Positions 18,998-26,473 of a stretch of DNA of 64,000 nt are shown in pieces (position 1 is the first letter of the stretch; each line of letters starts with the position of its first letter). This DNA comes from Anaerolineales bacterium (GTDB taxonomy: Bacteria; Chloroflexota; Anaerolineae; Anaerolineales; Anaerolineaceae), in assembly GCA_020060485.1 (NCBI GenBank), contig JAGVAB010000166.1, positions 4,099 through 68,098 on the forward strand. The letters are read 5' to 3'. A model generated the notes under the pieces. The model searched no databases. It was not told the DNA's origin and saw only the letters and a program-made list of their open reading frames with translations. A program made the translations under genes and the position numbers.

Positions 18998-19120
18998 ATG
19001 TCCAAATTATTCCTCATCCAGAATCGCTACTGAGCTGTTCAAACAAAGCACTGGTCAGTGCTTGCAGGCTTCAGCTTCAGCCCCGGCTTCCTGGAAGAGG
19101 ATGGGGACAAGCTGACATAA
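18998..19120 (+). CDS. Candidate 40-residue selenoprotein or selenocysteine leader peptide
   Basis: An ATG at 18998, preceded by AGGAAAAG, opens 11 codons, then an in-frame TGA (19031-19033), then 28 further sense codons to TAA (19118-19120). If UGA is read as selenocysteine, the peptide is MSKLFLIQNRY-U-AVQTKHW... ending LEEDGDKLT. A 7-bp hairpin with a GGUC loop starts 12 bases after the UGA, as in bacterial SECIS elements. The ORF has its own promoter and lies directly upstream of the selenium genes yedE-yedF-selD. It has no cysteine, so a redox enzyme is unlikely and a regulatory leader is attractive. I know no homologue. An ordinary 11-codon ORF ended by a normal UGA remains possible. 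Confidence 0.45.
19046..19063 (+). promoter_or_regulatory. Putative bacterial SECIS hairpin after UGA 19031
   Basis: AAGCACT (19046-19052) pairs with AGTGCTT (19057-19063) around the loop GGTC (19053-19056). Nineteen bases separate the UGA from the loop. In E. coli fdhF the SelB-binding loop also contains GGUC and is about 18 bases after the UGA. The bulged U of the E. coli element is not present here; SelB proteins of other lineages differ in what they need. Confidence 0.5.
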
Positions 19121-19147
19121 TGCCGCATGTTTGCTATGCGCATTAAG

Positions 19148-19169
19148 GCCGCCTGCCAGCACGGGCGGC
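19148..19169 (+). terminator. Terminator- or attenuator-like hairpin before yedE
   Basis: GCCGCC (19148-19153) pairs with GGCGGC (19164-19169), followed by TTTGTCATTT. It sits 27 bases after the small ORF's TAA and 40 bases before yedE's ATG. It could end the small transcript or act as an attenuator whose formation depends on ribosome position at the UGA codon. The stem is short and the T-tract imperfect. Confidence 0.5.
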
Positions 19170-19209
19170 TTTGTCATTTAACCCCATTTTCTATCAGGAG
19201 GTAATTTGC

Positions 19210-20328
19210 ATGTCTGAATTCAAACCACGTTTCTCTGCTTCACGCGCCGGGATCATCACCGCCGGCGCCGCCATTGGTATTCTGGCGCCCTTGCTGCAAA
19301 AGCTGGGCAACCCGCCCAACATGGGCATCTGTGTGGCCTGCTTTGAACGCGACATCGCCGGGGCGCTGGGCCTGCACCGCGCCGCCGTGGTGCAGTACAT
19401 CCGCCCCGAGATCATTGGCTTCGTGCTGGGTGCCCTGATCGCCGCCCTCATCTTCGGCGAGTTCAAAGCCCGCAGCGGCTCGTCGCCTGTGCTGCGCTTC
19501 ATCCTGGGCAACTTTGCCATGATTGGGGCGCTGGTGTTCCTGGGCTGCCCGTGGCGCGCCTTGCTGCGCCTGGCTGGCGGTGACCTGAACGCCATCACCG
19601 GTCTGCTCGGTCTGGCCGCTGGCATCGCCATCGGTGTTCTGTTCCTCAAGAATGGCTATTCTCTGGGACGTTCCCACCGCAGCCGGGCTGCCGCAGGCTG
19701 GGCCATGCCGGCGCTGATGGCCGGGCTGCTCCTGCTGCTGATCCTTGCGCCCCAATTTAGCGAGGGCGGGCCGATCTTTTTCAGCGCTTCCGGCCCGGGC
19801 TCCATGCATGCTCCCCTGCTCATCTCGCTGGTCGCCGGATTGTTGATCGGTGTGCTGGCCCAGCGCACCCGTTTCTGCACCATGGGCTCGCTGCGGGATG
19901 TGATCCTGATGGGTGACACCCACCTGATCAGCGGCATCGGTGCCCTGGTGGTGACTGCGTTCGCCACCAATTTGATCCTGGGGCAGGTCAGGTTCGGCTT
20001 CGCCCCCCAGCCGGTAGCCCATTCCAGCCACCTGTGGAACTTCATGGGCATGGTGCTGGCCGGTCTGGCCTTTGCCCTGGCTGGCGGCTGCCCGGGACGC
20101 CAGTTGATCCTCTCCGGTGAAGGCGATGGAGACGCAGCCATCTTCGTGCTGGGCATGATCAGCGGGGCAGCCTTTGCCCACAATTTCAATCTGGCTGGCA
20201 AGCCGGACGCCCTTGTGGATGGCGTTCTGACTGTGGGCGGCATCTCTCCCTTTGGCGTGACGGCTGTCATCCTGGGGCTGATCGTCTGCCTCGCAATCGG
20301 CTTCAGCATGCGCGAGAAGCTGGCGTAA
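19210..20328 (+). CDS. yedE: YedE-family putative selenium transporter
   Basis: The 372-residue protein has about ten membrane helices and the conserved cysteine motifs of the YedE/YeeE (sulf_transp) family: MGICVACFERD near residue 40, FLGCPWR near 112, RFCTMGSLRD near 225 and GGCPGRQL near 295. YeeE relatives import thiosulfate; YedE proteins next to selD, as here, are assigned to selenium compounds. ATG 19210 follows CAGGAGG. It is the first full-length gene of the cluster with yedF, a desulfurase-like gene, DUF3343 and selD. The substrate is inferred from the neighbours. Confidence 0.88.
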   Translation: MSEFKPRFSASRAGIITAGAAIGILAPLLQKLGNPPNMGICVACFERDIAGALGLHRAAVVQYIRPEIIGFVLGALIAALIFGEFKARSGSSPVLRFILGNFAMIGALVFLGCPWRALLRLAGGDLNAITGLLGLAAGIAIGVLFLKNGYSLGRSHRSRAAAGWAMPALMAGLLLLLILAPQFSEGGPIFFSASGPGSMHAPLLISLVAGLLIGVLAQRTRFCTMGSLRDVILMGDTHLISGIGALVVTAFATNLILGQVRFGFAPQPVAHSSHLWNFMGMVLAGLAFALAGGCPGRQLILSGEGDGDAAIFVLGMISGAAFAHNFNLAGKPDALVDGVLTVGGISPFGVTAVILGLIVCLAIGFSMREKLA

Positions 20329-20382
20329 GGTTTGCCAAAAACTTTGAATGATCCTATAATCTATGAGGAAAGTGAGTTTAAG

Positions 20383-20598
20383 ATGACCAAATTGGTGGAT
20401 GCCCGCGGTTTCTCCTGCCCGCAGCCGGTGATCATGGCCCACAAAGCCATTCAGGAAGGCCAATTTCCCTTCGACCTGCTGGTGGAAACGGTCACCTCGC
20501 GTGACAATGTCTGCCGCATGGCAGAGAAGACTGGCTGCACGGTCAGCGTGGCTGCTGTGGCAGATGACGAATTCAAACTGACCATCACAAGACCTTGA
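20383..20598 (+). CDS. yedF: YedF/TusA-like sulfurtransferase (selenium or sulfur carrier)
   Basis: The 71-residue protein has the TusA fold signature VDARGFSCPQPVIMAHKAI near the N-terminus, with the sulfur- or selenium-carrying Cys in CPxP. It lacks the extra C-terminal DsrE-like domain found in longer YedF proteins. ATG 20383 follows GAGGAAAGTGAG. Placed between yedE and a cysteine-desulfurase-like gene, it probably relays persulfide or selenopersulfide from import or desulfuration to SelD. Confidence 0.85.
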   Translation: MTKLVDARGFSCPQPVIMAHKAIQEGQFPFDLLVETVTSRDNVCRMAEKTGCTVSVAAVADDEFKLTITRP

Positions 20599-20610
20599 TC
20601 GATTTCAGCA

Positions 20611-20643
20611 GGCCTGCACACTCTTTCGTAGCGTGTGCAGGCC
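20611..20643. other. Intercistronic stem-loop between yedF and the desulfurase gene
   Basis: GGCCTGCACAC (20611-20621) is perfectly inverted at 20633-20643 with an 11-base loop. It sits 12 bases after yedF and 18 before the next ATG, without a T-tract. It may tune mRNA stability or partially terminate within the operon. Confidence 0.55.
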
Positions 20644-20661
20644 GTAAAGAAAGACTGGCCA

Positions 20662-21816
20662 ATGATCTATTTTGATAATGCCGCCACCTCCTGGCCCAAA
20701 CCTGCCGCCGTCCCGCAGGCCATGACTGCATTCCTGGAACAGGTGGGCGCCAACCCCGGCCGTTCCGGGCACCGCCTTTCGGTGACGGCAGCCCGCACCA
20801 TCTACGATACCCGCCAGGCGCTGGCCGACCTGTTCAACGCCCCCGACCCGATGCGGGTAGTCTTTGGCCACAACATCACCGAAGCCCTTAACCTGGCCCT
20901 GCGCGGCTTGCTGCATCCCGGCGACCATGTCATCACCAGCAGCATGGAACACAATTCCGTCATGCGCCCGCTGCGCTGGCTGGAACAGCAAGGCGTGGCG
21001 CTCAGTGTGCTGCCCTGTTCGCCGCAGGGCTTCCTCGACCCGGATGACATTGAAGCCGCCATCCGCCCGCACACGAAACTGATCGTCCTCAACCATGCCT
21101 CCAATGTGGCAGGTGGACTGCTGCCGGTGGCCGAGGCGGGGCGCATCGCCCGCCAGCATGGCCTGCTGCTGCTGGTGGACACTGCCCAAACGGCCGGCGC
21201 TTATCCCATTGACATGCAGCAGGACAATATCGACCTGCTGGCCTTCACCGGTCACAAGTCACTCTACGGCCCAACCGGAACGGGCGGCCTGATCTTCGGC
21301 GAGCGGGTGGCGGCTGAGGGCATCCTGCCCCTGCATCTGGGCGGCACCGGCAGCCGCTCCGAAGCCGAATTCCAGCCAGATTTCCTGCCAGACCGCTTTG
21401 AAAGCGGCACACCCAATGCCGTCGGGCTGGCCGGTCTGCTGGCCGCACTGCACTGGCTGCAAGACAAAAGCGTGGATGCCATTCGCCAACACGAAACCAC
21501 TCTTGCCCGGCAATTGATCAGCGGGCTGCAGCAAATCCCTGGGGTGATCCTGTTTGGCGGGCAGGACGCCAGCCGCCAAACAGCCACTGTCTCCTTCAAC
21601 ATCGCCAGTCTGGAGCCCTCCACAGTCGGCCAGCGCCTTGATGCAGAATATGGTATTCTTTGCCGGGTGGGACTGCACTGCGCCCCGGCGGCCCACCGCA
21701 CCCTGGGAACATTTCCCGATGGAACCGTGCGCTTTGGCATGGGCGCTTTCAACACCATTGAAGAAGTGCACCAGGCCTTGCAAGCCGTTGAACATCTTGC
21801 CGGAGAGGTCAAATGA
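20662..21816 (+). CDS. Class V aminotransferase: cysteine desulfurase/selenocysteine lyase-like
   Basis: The 384-residue PLP enzyme begins YFDNAATSWPKP, carries the PLP-lysine motif TGHKSLYGPTGTGGL near residue 200 and the C-terminal RVGLHCAPAAHRTLG with the likely persulfide-forming Cys. Proteins of this subfamily are found with SelD and DUF3343. It should remove S or Se from (seleno)cysteine and hand it to YedF or DUF3343. ATG 20662 starts the conserved N-terminus, behind an RBS-like GTAAAGAAAG. It overlaps the next gene by 4 bases. Confidence 0.88.
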   Translation: MIYFDNAATSWPKPAAVPQAMTAFLEQVGANPGRSGHRLSVTAARTIYDTRQALADLFNAPDPMRVVFGHNITEALNLALRGLLHPGDHVITSSMEHNSVMRPLRWLEQQGVALSVLPCSPQGFLDPDDIEAAIRPHTKLIVLNHASNVAGGLLPVAEAGRIARQHGLLLLVDTAQTAGAYPIDMQQDNIDLLAFTGHKSLYGPTGTGGLIFGERVAAEGILPLHLGGTGSRSEAEFQPDFLPDRFESGTPNAVGLAGLLAALHWLQDKSVDAIRQHETTLARQLISGLQQIPGVILFGGQDASRQTATVSFNIASLEPSTVGQRLDAEYGILCRVGLHCAPAAHRTLGTFPDGTVRFGMGAFNTIEEVHQALQAVEHLAGEVK

Positions 21817-22037
21817 AACAATATACAGTCATCCTGGTACATTCCAGCAGCCATGCCATGCGCATTGAACATATGTTGAACCAGAAAGGCGTTACCTGCA
21901 AGCTGATCCCGGTGCCGCGCCACCTCAGCTCGGATTGCGGCCTATGCGTGCAGATCGAAAAGCAGCATGTGCCCATCGCTGAGGAAGTGGTCAAGGCATC
22001 CAGGCTGGACATCCAGGGCTTTTTCGATCTCTGGTAA
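21813..22037 (+). CDS. DUF3343 protein, putative Se/S carrier
   Basis: The 74-residue protein matches the small DUF3343 family: an N-terminal beta strand (YTVILVHSSSHAMRIEHML), a Cys in VTCKLIP and the conserved SSDCGLCVQIE motif with two more cysteines. Family members often sit beside SelD and are called putative Se/S carriers. Its ATG overlaps the previous stop codon (ATGA), showing translational coupling to the desulfurase-like enzyme. The biochemical role is unproven. Confidence 0.82.
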   Translation: MKQYTVILVHSSSHAMRIEHMLNQKGVTCKLIPVPRHLSSDCGLCVQIEKQHVPIAEEVVKASRLDIQGFFDLW

Positions 22038-22068
22038 CTCCCGAATATAAGGAAGAAAACAGAAAGCC

Positions 22069-23142
22069 ATGTCCACGCAACCAGCAGAACTCCCACCCGA
22101 CAAGGAACTGCGCCTGACCGCCCTGGCCTCCTGCTCCGGCTGAGCGTCGAAATTCAGCGCCGAAGCGCTGGCGCAGGTGCTGCGCCCTGTCAAGGACATC
22201 TTTAATATCGAAGACTATCCCAACCTGCTGGCCGGGCTGCGCGAACCGGACGATGCCGCCGTGTGGAAGCTCGACGAAGACCGCGCCCTGGTGGTCACCA
22301 CTGACTTCTTCACCCCGGTGGTGGATGATCCCTATCTCTACGGCGCCATTGCCGCGGCCAACAGCCTGTCGGACATCTATGCCATGGGCGGTCACCCCTT
22401 CCTGGCGCTCAACATTGCCGCTCTGCCGCCCAATCTGCCGCCAGAAGTAAATGGCGAGATTCTGCGCGGCGGAGCCAAGACCGCCCGCCAGGCAGGCGTG
22501 GTCATCGCTGGCGGCCACACCGTGCAAGACAAGGAACCCAAATACGGCCTGGTGGTGCTGGGTTTCTGCCACCCGCAGCACATGCTGACCAAAGGCGGCG
22601 CGCAGCCAGGCGACATGCTGGTATTAAGCAAACCGCTGGGTTTTGGCGTGTTGACCACCGCCATCAAAACCGGCAAGGCCGCCGAGGCCGAGATCACGGA
22701 AGTAACCAACTGGATGCTGCGCCTGAACAAAGCCGCCAGTGAGCTGGCTCTGGCGCATGGCGTGCGGGCTGCCACCGACATCACCGGCTTCAGCTTCCTG
22801 GGTCACAGCTGGGAAATGGCAGCCGCTTCTCAAACCGGGCTGTGCTTTCATTTGGCACAAATCCCGCTGGTCAGCGGCGCACAGCGGCTGGCCCAGGAAT
22901 GGGTCTTCCCCGGCGGAGCCTTCAACAATGAACAATATTACGGCAAGCATGTGCGGTTTGATGAGTCAATTGGCGAAGAAACCCGCATGCTGCTCTTTGA
23001 CCCGCAAACCAGCGGCGGTCTGTTGATGGCCGTCCCGCCCCAAAACCTGGATGCCATGCTGCACCAGGCAAACCAAATGCAGCAGCCGTTGTGGGTGGTC
23101 GGCGAAGTCTGTGAGGGTGAAGGCATCACCGTCCTGCCATAA
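22069..23142 (+). CDS. selD: Selenide, water dikinase SelD, selenocysteine-containing
   Basis: SelD makes selenophosphate from selenide and ATP, the selenium donor for Sec-tRNA. The true ORF begins at ATG 22069 behind GGAAG and runs through an in-frame TGA (22141-22143, codon 25) to TAA, giving 357 residues. The TGA falls at the catalytic position, reading ALASCSG-U-ASKFSAEALAQVL, matching the family's C/U-G-x-K segment. The AIRS-type ATP-binding part (VVTTDFFTPVVDDPYLYG, AANSLSDIYAMGG) and C-terminal DPQTSGGLLMAV follow. Standard ORF calling would start at 22177 and lose the active site. A functional SelB and Sec-tRNA must exist elsewhere in the genome. Confidence 0.95.
22155..22186 (+). promoter_or_regulatory. 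Putative SECIS region within selD
   Basis: Two adjacent hairpins follow UGA 22141. CAGCGC/GCGCTG (22155-22160, 22165-22170) has loop CGAA, 17 bases after the UGA. GGCGCA/TGCGCC (22170-22175, 22181-22186) has loop GGTGC, 32 bases after it. They share base 22170, so they compete at that position. Both distances fall in the range used for bacterial SECIS prediction; which is recognised by SelB cannot be told. Confidence 0.5.
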
Positions 23143-23276
23143 TCTTAAAGGACCTCTGGGGTTTGTCGTGAAAGCACACACCAGGTATTGTCCAAAGTGC
23201 ACTCACATTCAGCAATATCGTGAATTGAATTGAAACGGGTACACGAAAAGCATGTAGAAAATCACGCCCTATTTGC

Positions 23277-23428
23277 TGCCGTTGTGAAAGAGCGACAATC
23301 GCACCGCACGCAGGGCTTGCTCTGGAGGCAATGCCAGGGAGTACAGGTGAGCGACTGTAGCTGCGAAGCGTCCAGGCCGTGATGGGGATTGCTTCAGTCG
23401 CCGCTTTGCGGCTTCCTTCGCAACGACA
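23277..23428. repeat. Degenerate copy of the GATTGCTTC palindromic repeat
   Basis: The left end TGCCGTTGTGAAAG (23277-23290) is an imperfect inverse of the right end CTTCGCAACGACA (23416-23428). The inner segment GGGATTGCTTCAGTCG matches the core of the 3508-3640 element. It is about 150 bp and has diverged from that copy. Confidence 0.5.
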
Positions 23429-23510
23429 AAATCTACAACATTTTAGTGCTCCCAATTGAAACCAGTGTAATCGCATTTGAGCTTTCAACACTTGCCTCAG
23501 CCGAAAAGTA

Positions 23511-23557
23511 AGGGGGTGTGAATAAAATTTGCTGCGCAAATTTTATTCACACCCCCT
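23511..23557. terminator. Perfect 22-bp inverted repeat followed by T7
   Basis: The arm at 23511-23532 (begins AGGGGGTGTGAATAA, ends TTTGC) is exactly inverted at 23536-23557 with a 3-base spacer. A T7 tract follows at 23564-23570. It works as a terminator on paper, but it lies 370 bases after selD, and its perfect length is unusual for a terminator; it could be a mobile-element end or a structured RNA. Confidence 0.55.
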
Positions 23558-23856
23558 GTTCAGTTTTTTTGCACGTCACGTCGTCATTGTGGCGGCAAAA
23601 AGAGTGGAACAACTGAAATTTTCGCTCTTATCGTTGGTCACTATTTCTAATGCGATTGCCTAGAATCGGGTTAGGGTCTTGAGGGGGGGCAGACCAACCT
23701 GGGGTACAATACTTGCACCACAAAGTTGAACCTTGCCTGCTTGACAAGCAGCCTGAATTCCTGTACTTTGGAAACATACTGGTATTCACTGAACCGCTTT
23801 TCTGTTATTCTTTACCGTACAACTTGAAAACAGGCTGTTGTTGGAGCGATTTTTTG

Positions 23857-23915
23857 CGAAGCAATCTCCTGTTTTAAAGCAAATTCAAGGCGAAAACAGC
23901 CGGCAGATTGCTTCG
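23857..23915. repeat. Short inverted repeat of the GATTGCTTC family
   Basis: CGAAGCAATCT (23857-23867) is perfectly inverted as AGATTGCTTCG (23905-23915) with 37 bases between. The arms share the GATTGCTTC core of the elements at 3508 and 23277. Confidence 0.5.
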
Positions 23916-23990
23916 TCAGAAAGAACACCTCCTCAATGCAATGTACGGTAGAGAATTCTGTTATTGATATGGAATATAAAATGGAGGCAA

Positions 23991-26084
23991 ATGACCGCAC
24001 ACCGACTCCGTAAAGTTTTCATACTGACCGTGCTGCTGGCCATCCTGATCAGCGCTAGCGGTTCGCCCGGCGCCGCAGCCGCCGCCCCACCCCAGAGCGC
24101 GCCGGCAGACTGGCTGCTCTTCCAGAACAACACCTGGAAATACAGCATCAATTACCCGCCCAACTGGACGGCCGCCGCAGAATTCACCAACAGCAGCAGC
24201 CGCCCATTGGATGTGATCCGTCAGCGTGATGTGTTAACCGGCATTTCCGGCGCTTCGGTATCGATTGACGTCTGGCAAAAATCACCGGCCACCAACCTGA
24301 TCGCCTGGCTGAATGCCAACCAGCGCCAGATGCTGGAATTTGCCGCAGTCACCATCCCCTCCGCCCCCAACGCAGTCATCGCCGGGCAGCCGGCCGTCAT
24401 CGTGGCACAGGCGGAAAGCGGCATGTCACCCGGTATGATGATGGCCTATATCAACGCAGCCGACCGGGTGCTGCTGGTGCAGTACATCGCCGGAGATTAT
24501 GGAAGCGCTCTGCCCGTATTTGAAACCATGCTGGACAGCATCACCATCTCACCTCTGGGCGCCACTCTCGACAACCAGCCTAAAAATATTCCACCCTTGC
24601 AAATGCCGCCTTCCGAGGCCGGGCATAAAGGCAGCACCTGTGTGCTGGCCCCCAACAGTGAAGGCTGCTGCGGCCACCCGCGCATCACCCATTGGCGCTG
24701 TGCCGCCGACAGTGTGACCGGCAACCATAAAAGCAACTGTGTCTACTGGGCTGCCCTCATGCGCCCGGACGTGGGCAAGGCAGTCGGCTCCGGCAATGCC
24801 AACCAGTGGGCGATCAAGGCCAAAGCTGCCGGACTGGACGTGGACACCACCCCCCGCCTGGGCGACATCATGGTCGCCGAGAGCTTGTCCGTCTATGGTC
24901 ATGTGGCCTATGTCATTGCTGTCGGCAGCACCACAGTTACCGTCACCGAAATGAACTGGTGTTCCACCTGCCCCGAACGCACCCATGTGTATGCCATCAG
25001 CGGCAAGAAGTTCATCCATGGCGAACCGATCGCCGGCGCCAACCTGATCGCCCCCACCGGCCAGATCGCAGTCAACCAACCCGCTTATTCCTGGAACGCA
25101 GTGGAAAAAACCGAAGATTACATCATCAATGTCTTCAATTCTTCGGGAACATTGATCTTCGACAAACGCTATGATGAACATCAGATCTGCAATCAGGGCA
25201 TATGCAGCATCACCCCGCCCTTGCTGCTGGTCAATGACATTTACGTCTGGAAAGTGCAGGCCATCCGCACCGACAACACGGCCCCCTGGAGCCCTGCCAA
25301 AGCCTTTTCTGTGGGTATTCCCACAGTGCCCATCTCACCCAATGCCACTGTTTACAGTGCCAAACCAACCTTTACCTGGCAAAATGTAACCGGCGCCGTC
25401 AGTTTTAACCTGCAAATCAACCTGCCCGATCAGATCATCTTCGAAAGAAAATACCAGGCCGCCGGGCTGTGTACCGGAAGCACCTGCGCCGTCACCCCGG
25501 AAGACCTGGCACTTGAATCCGGAACCTACACCTGGCGGGTCGAGACTCTGGACAGCAATGGCATTGGCCCGTGGAGTGAAGATCTTGCCTTCCAGGTCAT
25601 CACCTCCAGCGGCGGCGGCCTGGTTGCGCTGCAGGGCAGCCTGACCTTGCCTGGCCGTCCGCAGCCACCCAATCCGTCCTGGGTCACCGCGTTGGCCGTT
25701 CAGGTCATTAGCATAGGCAGCCCGCCCCCTGGACAAAGTTTCAACCTGACCACCGATGCCAACGGCGCATTCACCATTTTCGATCTGCCCGCCGGGGAAT
25801 ATGACCTGCTGGTCAAACCTGCCGGGGCATTGCAAAAAGCCTTCCGGGCAGTCAGCCTGCAAAGCGGCGAAAACCAGATCAATTTTGCCAACTTCAAGTT
25901 TGGCGATGCCAATGGAGATAACTACGTCAATGCCACCGATTTCTCGCTGCTCAGCGCAGCCTACAGCGCCTGCCAGGGAGATGCCAAATACAACCTGGCT
26001 GCCAACTTCAACGGGGATGACTGTGTGACTGCTGCCGATTTTTCGCTGCTTTCCGCCAGTTATGGCGCAGCCGGCGAACAATAA
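23991..26084 (+). CDS. Secreted CHAP-domain protein with C-terminal dockerin type I
   Basis: The 697-residue protein starts with a Sec signal peptide (KVFILTVLLAILISASG, then an alanine-rich cleavage region). A PsbP-like domain (about 40-190) is followed by a CHAP-type cysteine amidase/peptidase region: catalytic Cys in KSNCVYWA near 250 and His in YGHVAYV near 305. Two Ig/FnIII-like modules (about 350-540) and a carboxypeptidase-like beta domain follow. The C-terminus is a dockerin type I pair (GDANGDNYVNATDFSLL and FNGDDCVTAADFSLL, both Ca-binding-like). CHAP enzymes cut peptidoglycan or peptides; the dockerin suggests anchoring to a cohesin scaffold. It is monocistronic with a terminator. 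Confidence 0.82.
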   Translation: MTAHRLRKVFILTVLLAILISASGSPGAAAAAPPQSAPADWLLFQNNTWKYSINYPPNWTAAAEFTNSSSRPLDVIRQRDVLTGISGASVSIDVWQKSPATNLIAWLNANQRQMLEFAAVTIPSAPNAVIAGQPAVIVAQAESGMSPGMMMAYINAADRVLLVQYIAGDYGSALPVFETMLDSITISPLGATLDNQPKNIPPLQMPPSEAGHKGSTCVLAPNSEGCCGHPRITHWRCAADSVTGNHKSNCVYWAALMRPDVGKAVGSGNANQWAIKAKAAGLDVDTTPRLGDIMVAESLSVYGHVAYVIAVGSTTVTVTEMNWCSTCPERTHVYAISGKKFIHGEPIAGANLIAPTGQIAVNQPAYSWNAVEKTEDYIINVFNSSGTLIFDKRYDEHQICNQGICSITPPLLLVNDIYVWKVQAIRTDNTAPWSPAKAFSVGIPTVPISPNATVYSAKPTFTWQNVTGAVSFNLQINLPDQIIFERKYQAAGLCTGSTCAVTPEDLALESGTYTWRVETLDSNGIGPWSEDLAFQVITSSGGGLVALQGSLTLPGRPQPPNPSWVTALAVQVISIGSPPPGQSFNLTTDANGAFTIFDLPAGEYDLLVKPAGALQKAFRAVSLQSGENQINFANFKFGDANGDNYVNATDFSLLSAAYSACQGDAKYNLAANFNGDDCVTAADFSLLSASYGAAGEQ

Positions 26085-26172
26085 ACAAGCCCTTCACGGA
26101 ATGGAAAACGGGCCTGTGCAGGAATGCAGGCCTGTTCTGTTTGCAGATTTTTTTGCTAACCCATCGATGAAA

Positions 26173-26204
26173 AAAATGGAGCAGTCCCTCTCCTGCTCCA
26201 TTTT
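26173..26204 (+). terminator. Terminator of the CHAP-dockerin gene
   Basis: AAAATGGAGCAG (26173-26184) is perfectly inverted as CTGCTCCATTTT (26193-26204) with an 8-base loop. A weaker GGCCTG hairpin precedes it near 26110-26135, followed by a T-run. The rest of the 26085-26473 gap shows no gene. Confidence 0.75.
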
Positions 26205-26473
26205 CACAAAGGGCTCCCCTGTTGCCCTTTCGGAGGGTGTCGCCACCCTCCTGCGAAATATCAGTAATAATTTCTAACTGTATGTACTATAAAGCATTTA
26301 CCGTCATAGTTCAATAGACGCAGCACGAGTTTGACTAGACATTTGTACTAACCCTCCATAAAAACCGTCTTTTTTGAATAACAGGCTCTTTTCTCTGCAT
26401 ATCAGACTGGTGTACAATGGATTCACAACACAGCCAATAACACAACACTGAAATGCAAAGGGGTCACAAGCTC

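Larger units (their letters stand above)
23143..23990. other. Gene-free 848-bp region rich in inverted repeats
   Basis: No convincing coding frame is present between selD and the CHAP-dockerin gene. The region holds a degenerate palindromic element (23277-23428), a perfect 22-bp inverted repeat with a T-tract (23511-23570) and an 11-bp inverted repeat (23857-23915). The segment around 23571-23850 shows nothing I can name. It may be a remnant of mobile DNA or an insertion hot spot. Confidence 0.6.

Noticed and set aside
18907..19146. 79-codon ORF in another frame over the small UGA-containing ORF
   Set aside because: It has no RBS at its start, runs across the promoter and lacks protein-like features. 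It does lower confidence in the UGA frame slightly, since two frames are open.
19240..20463. 407-codon minus-strand ORF opposite yedE
   Set aside because: yedE has clear cysteine motifs and an RBS; the antisense frame is rich in Gln/Gly/Asp as expected of a shadow.
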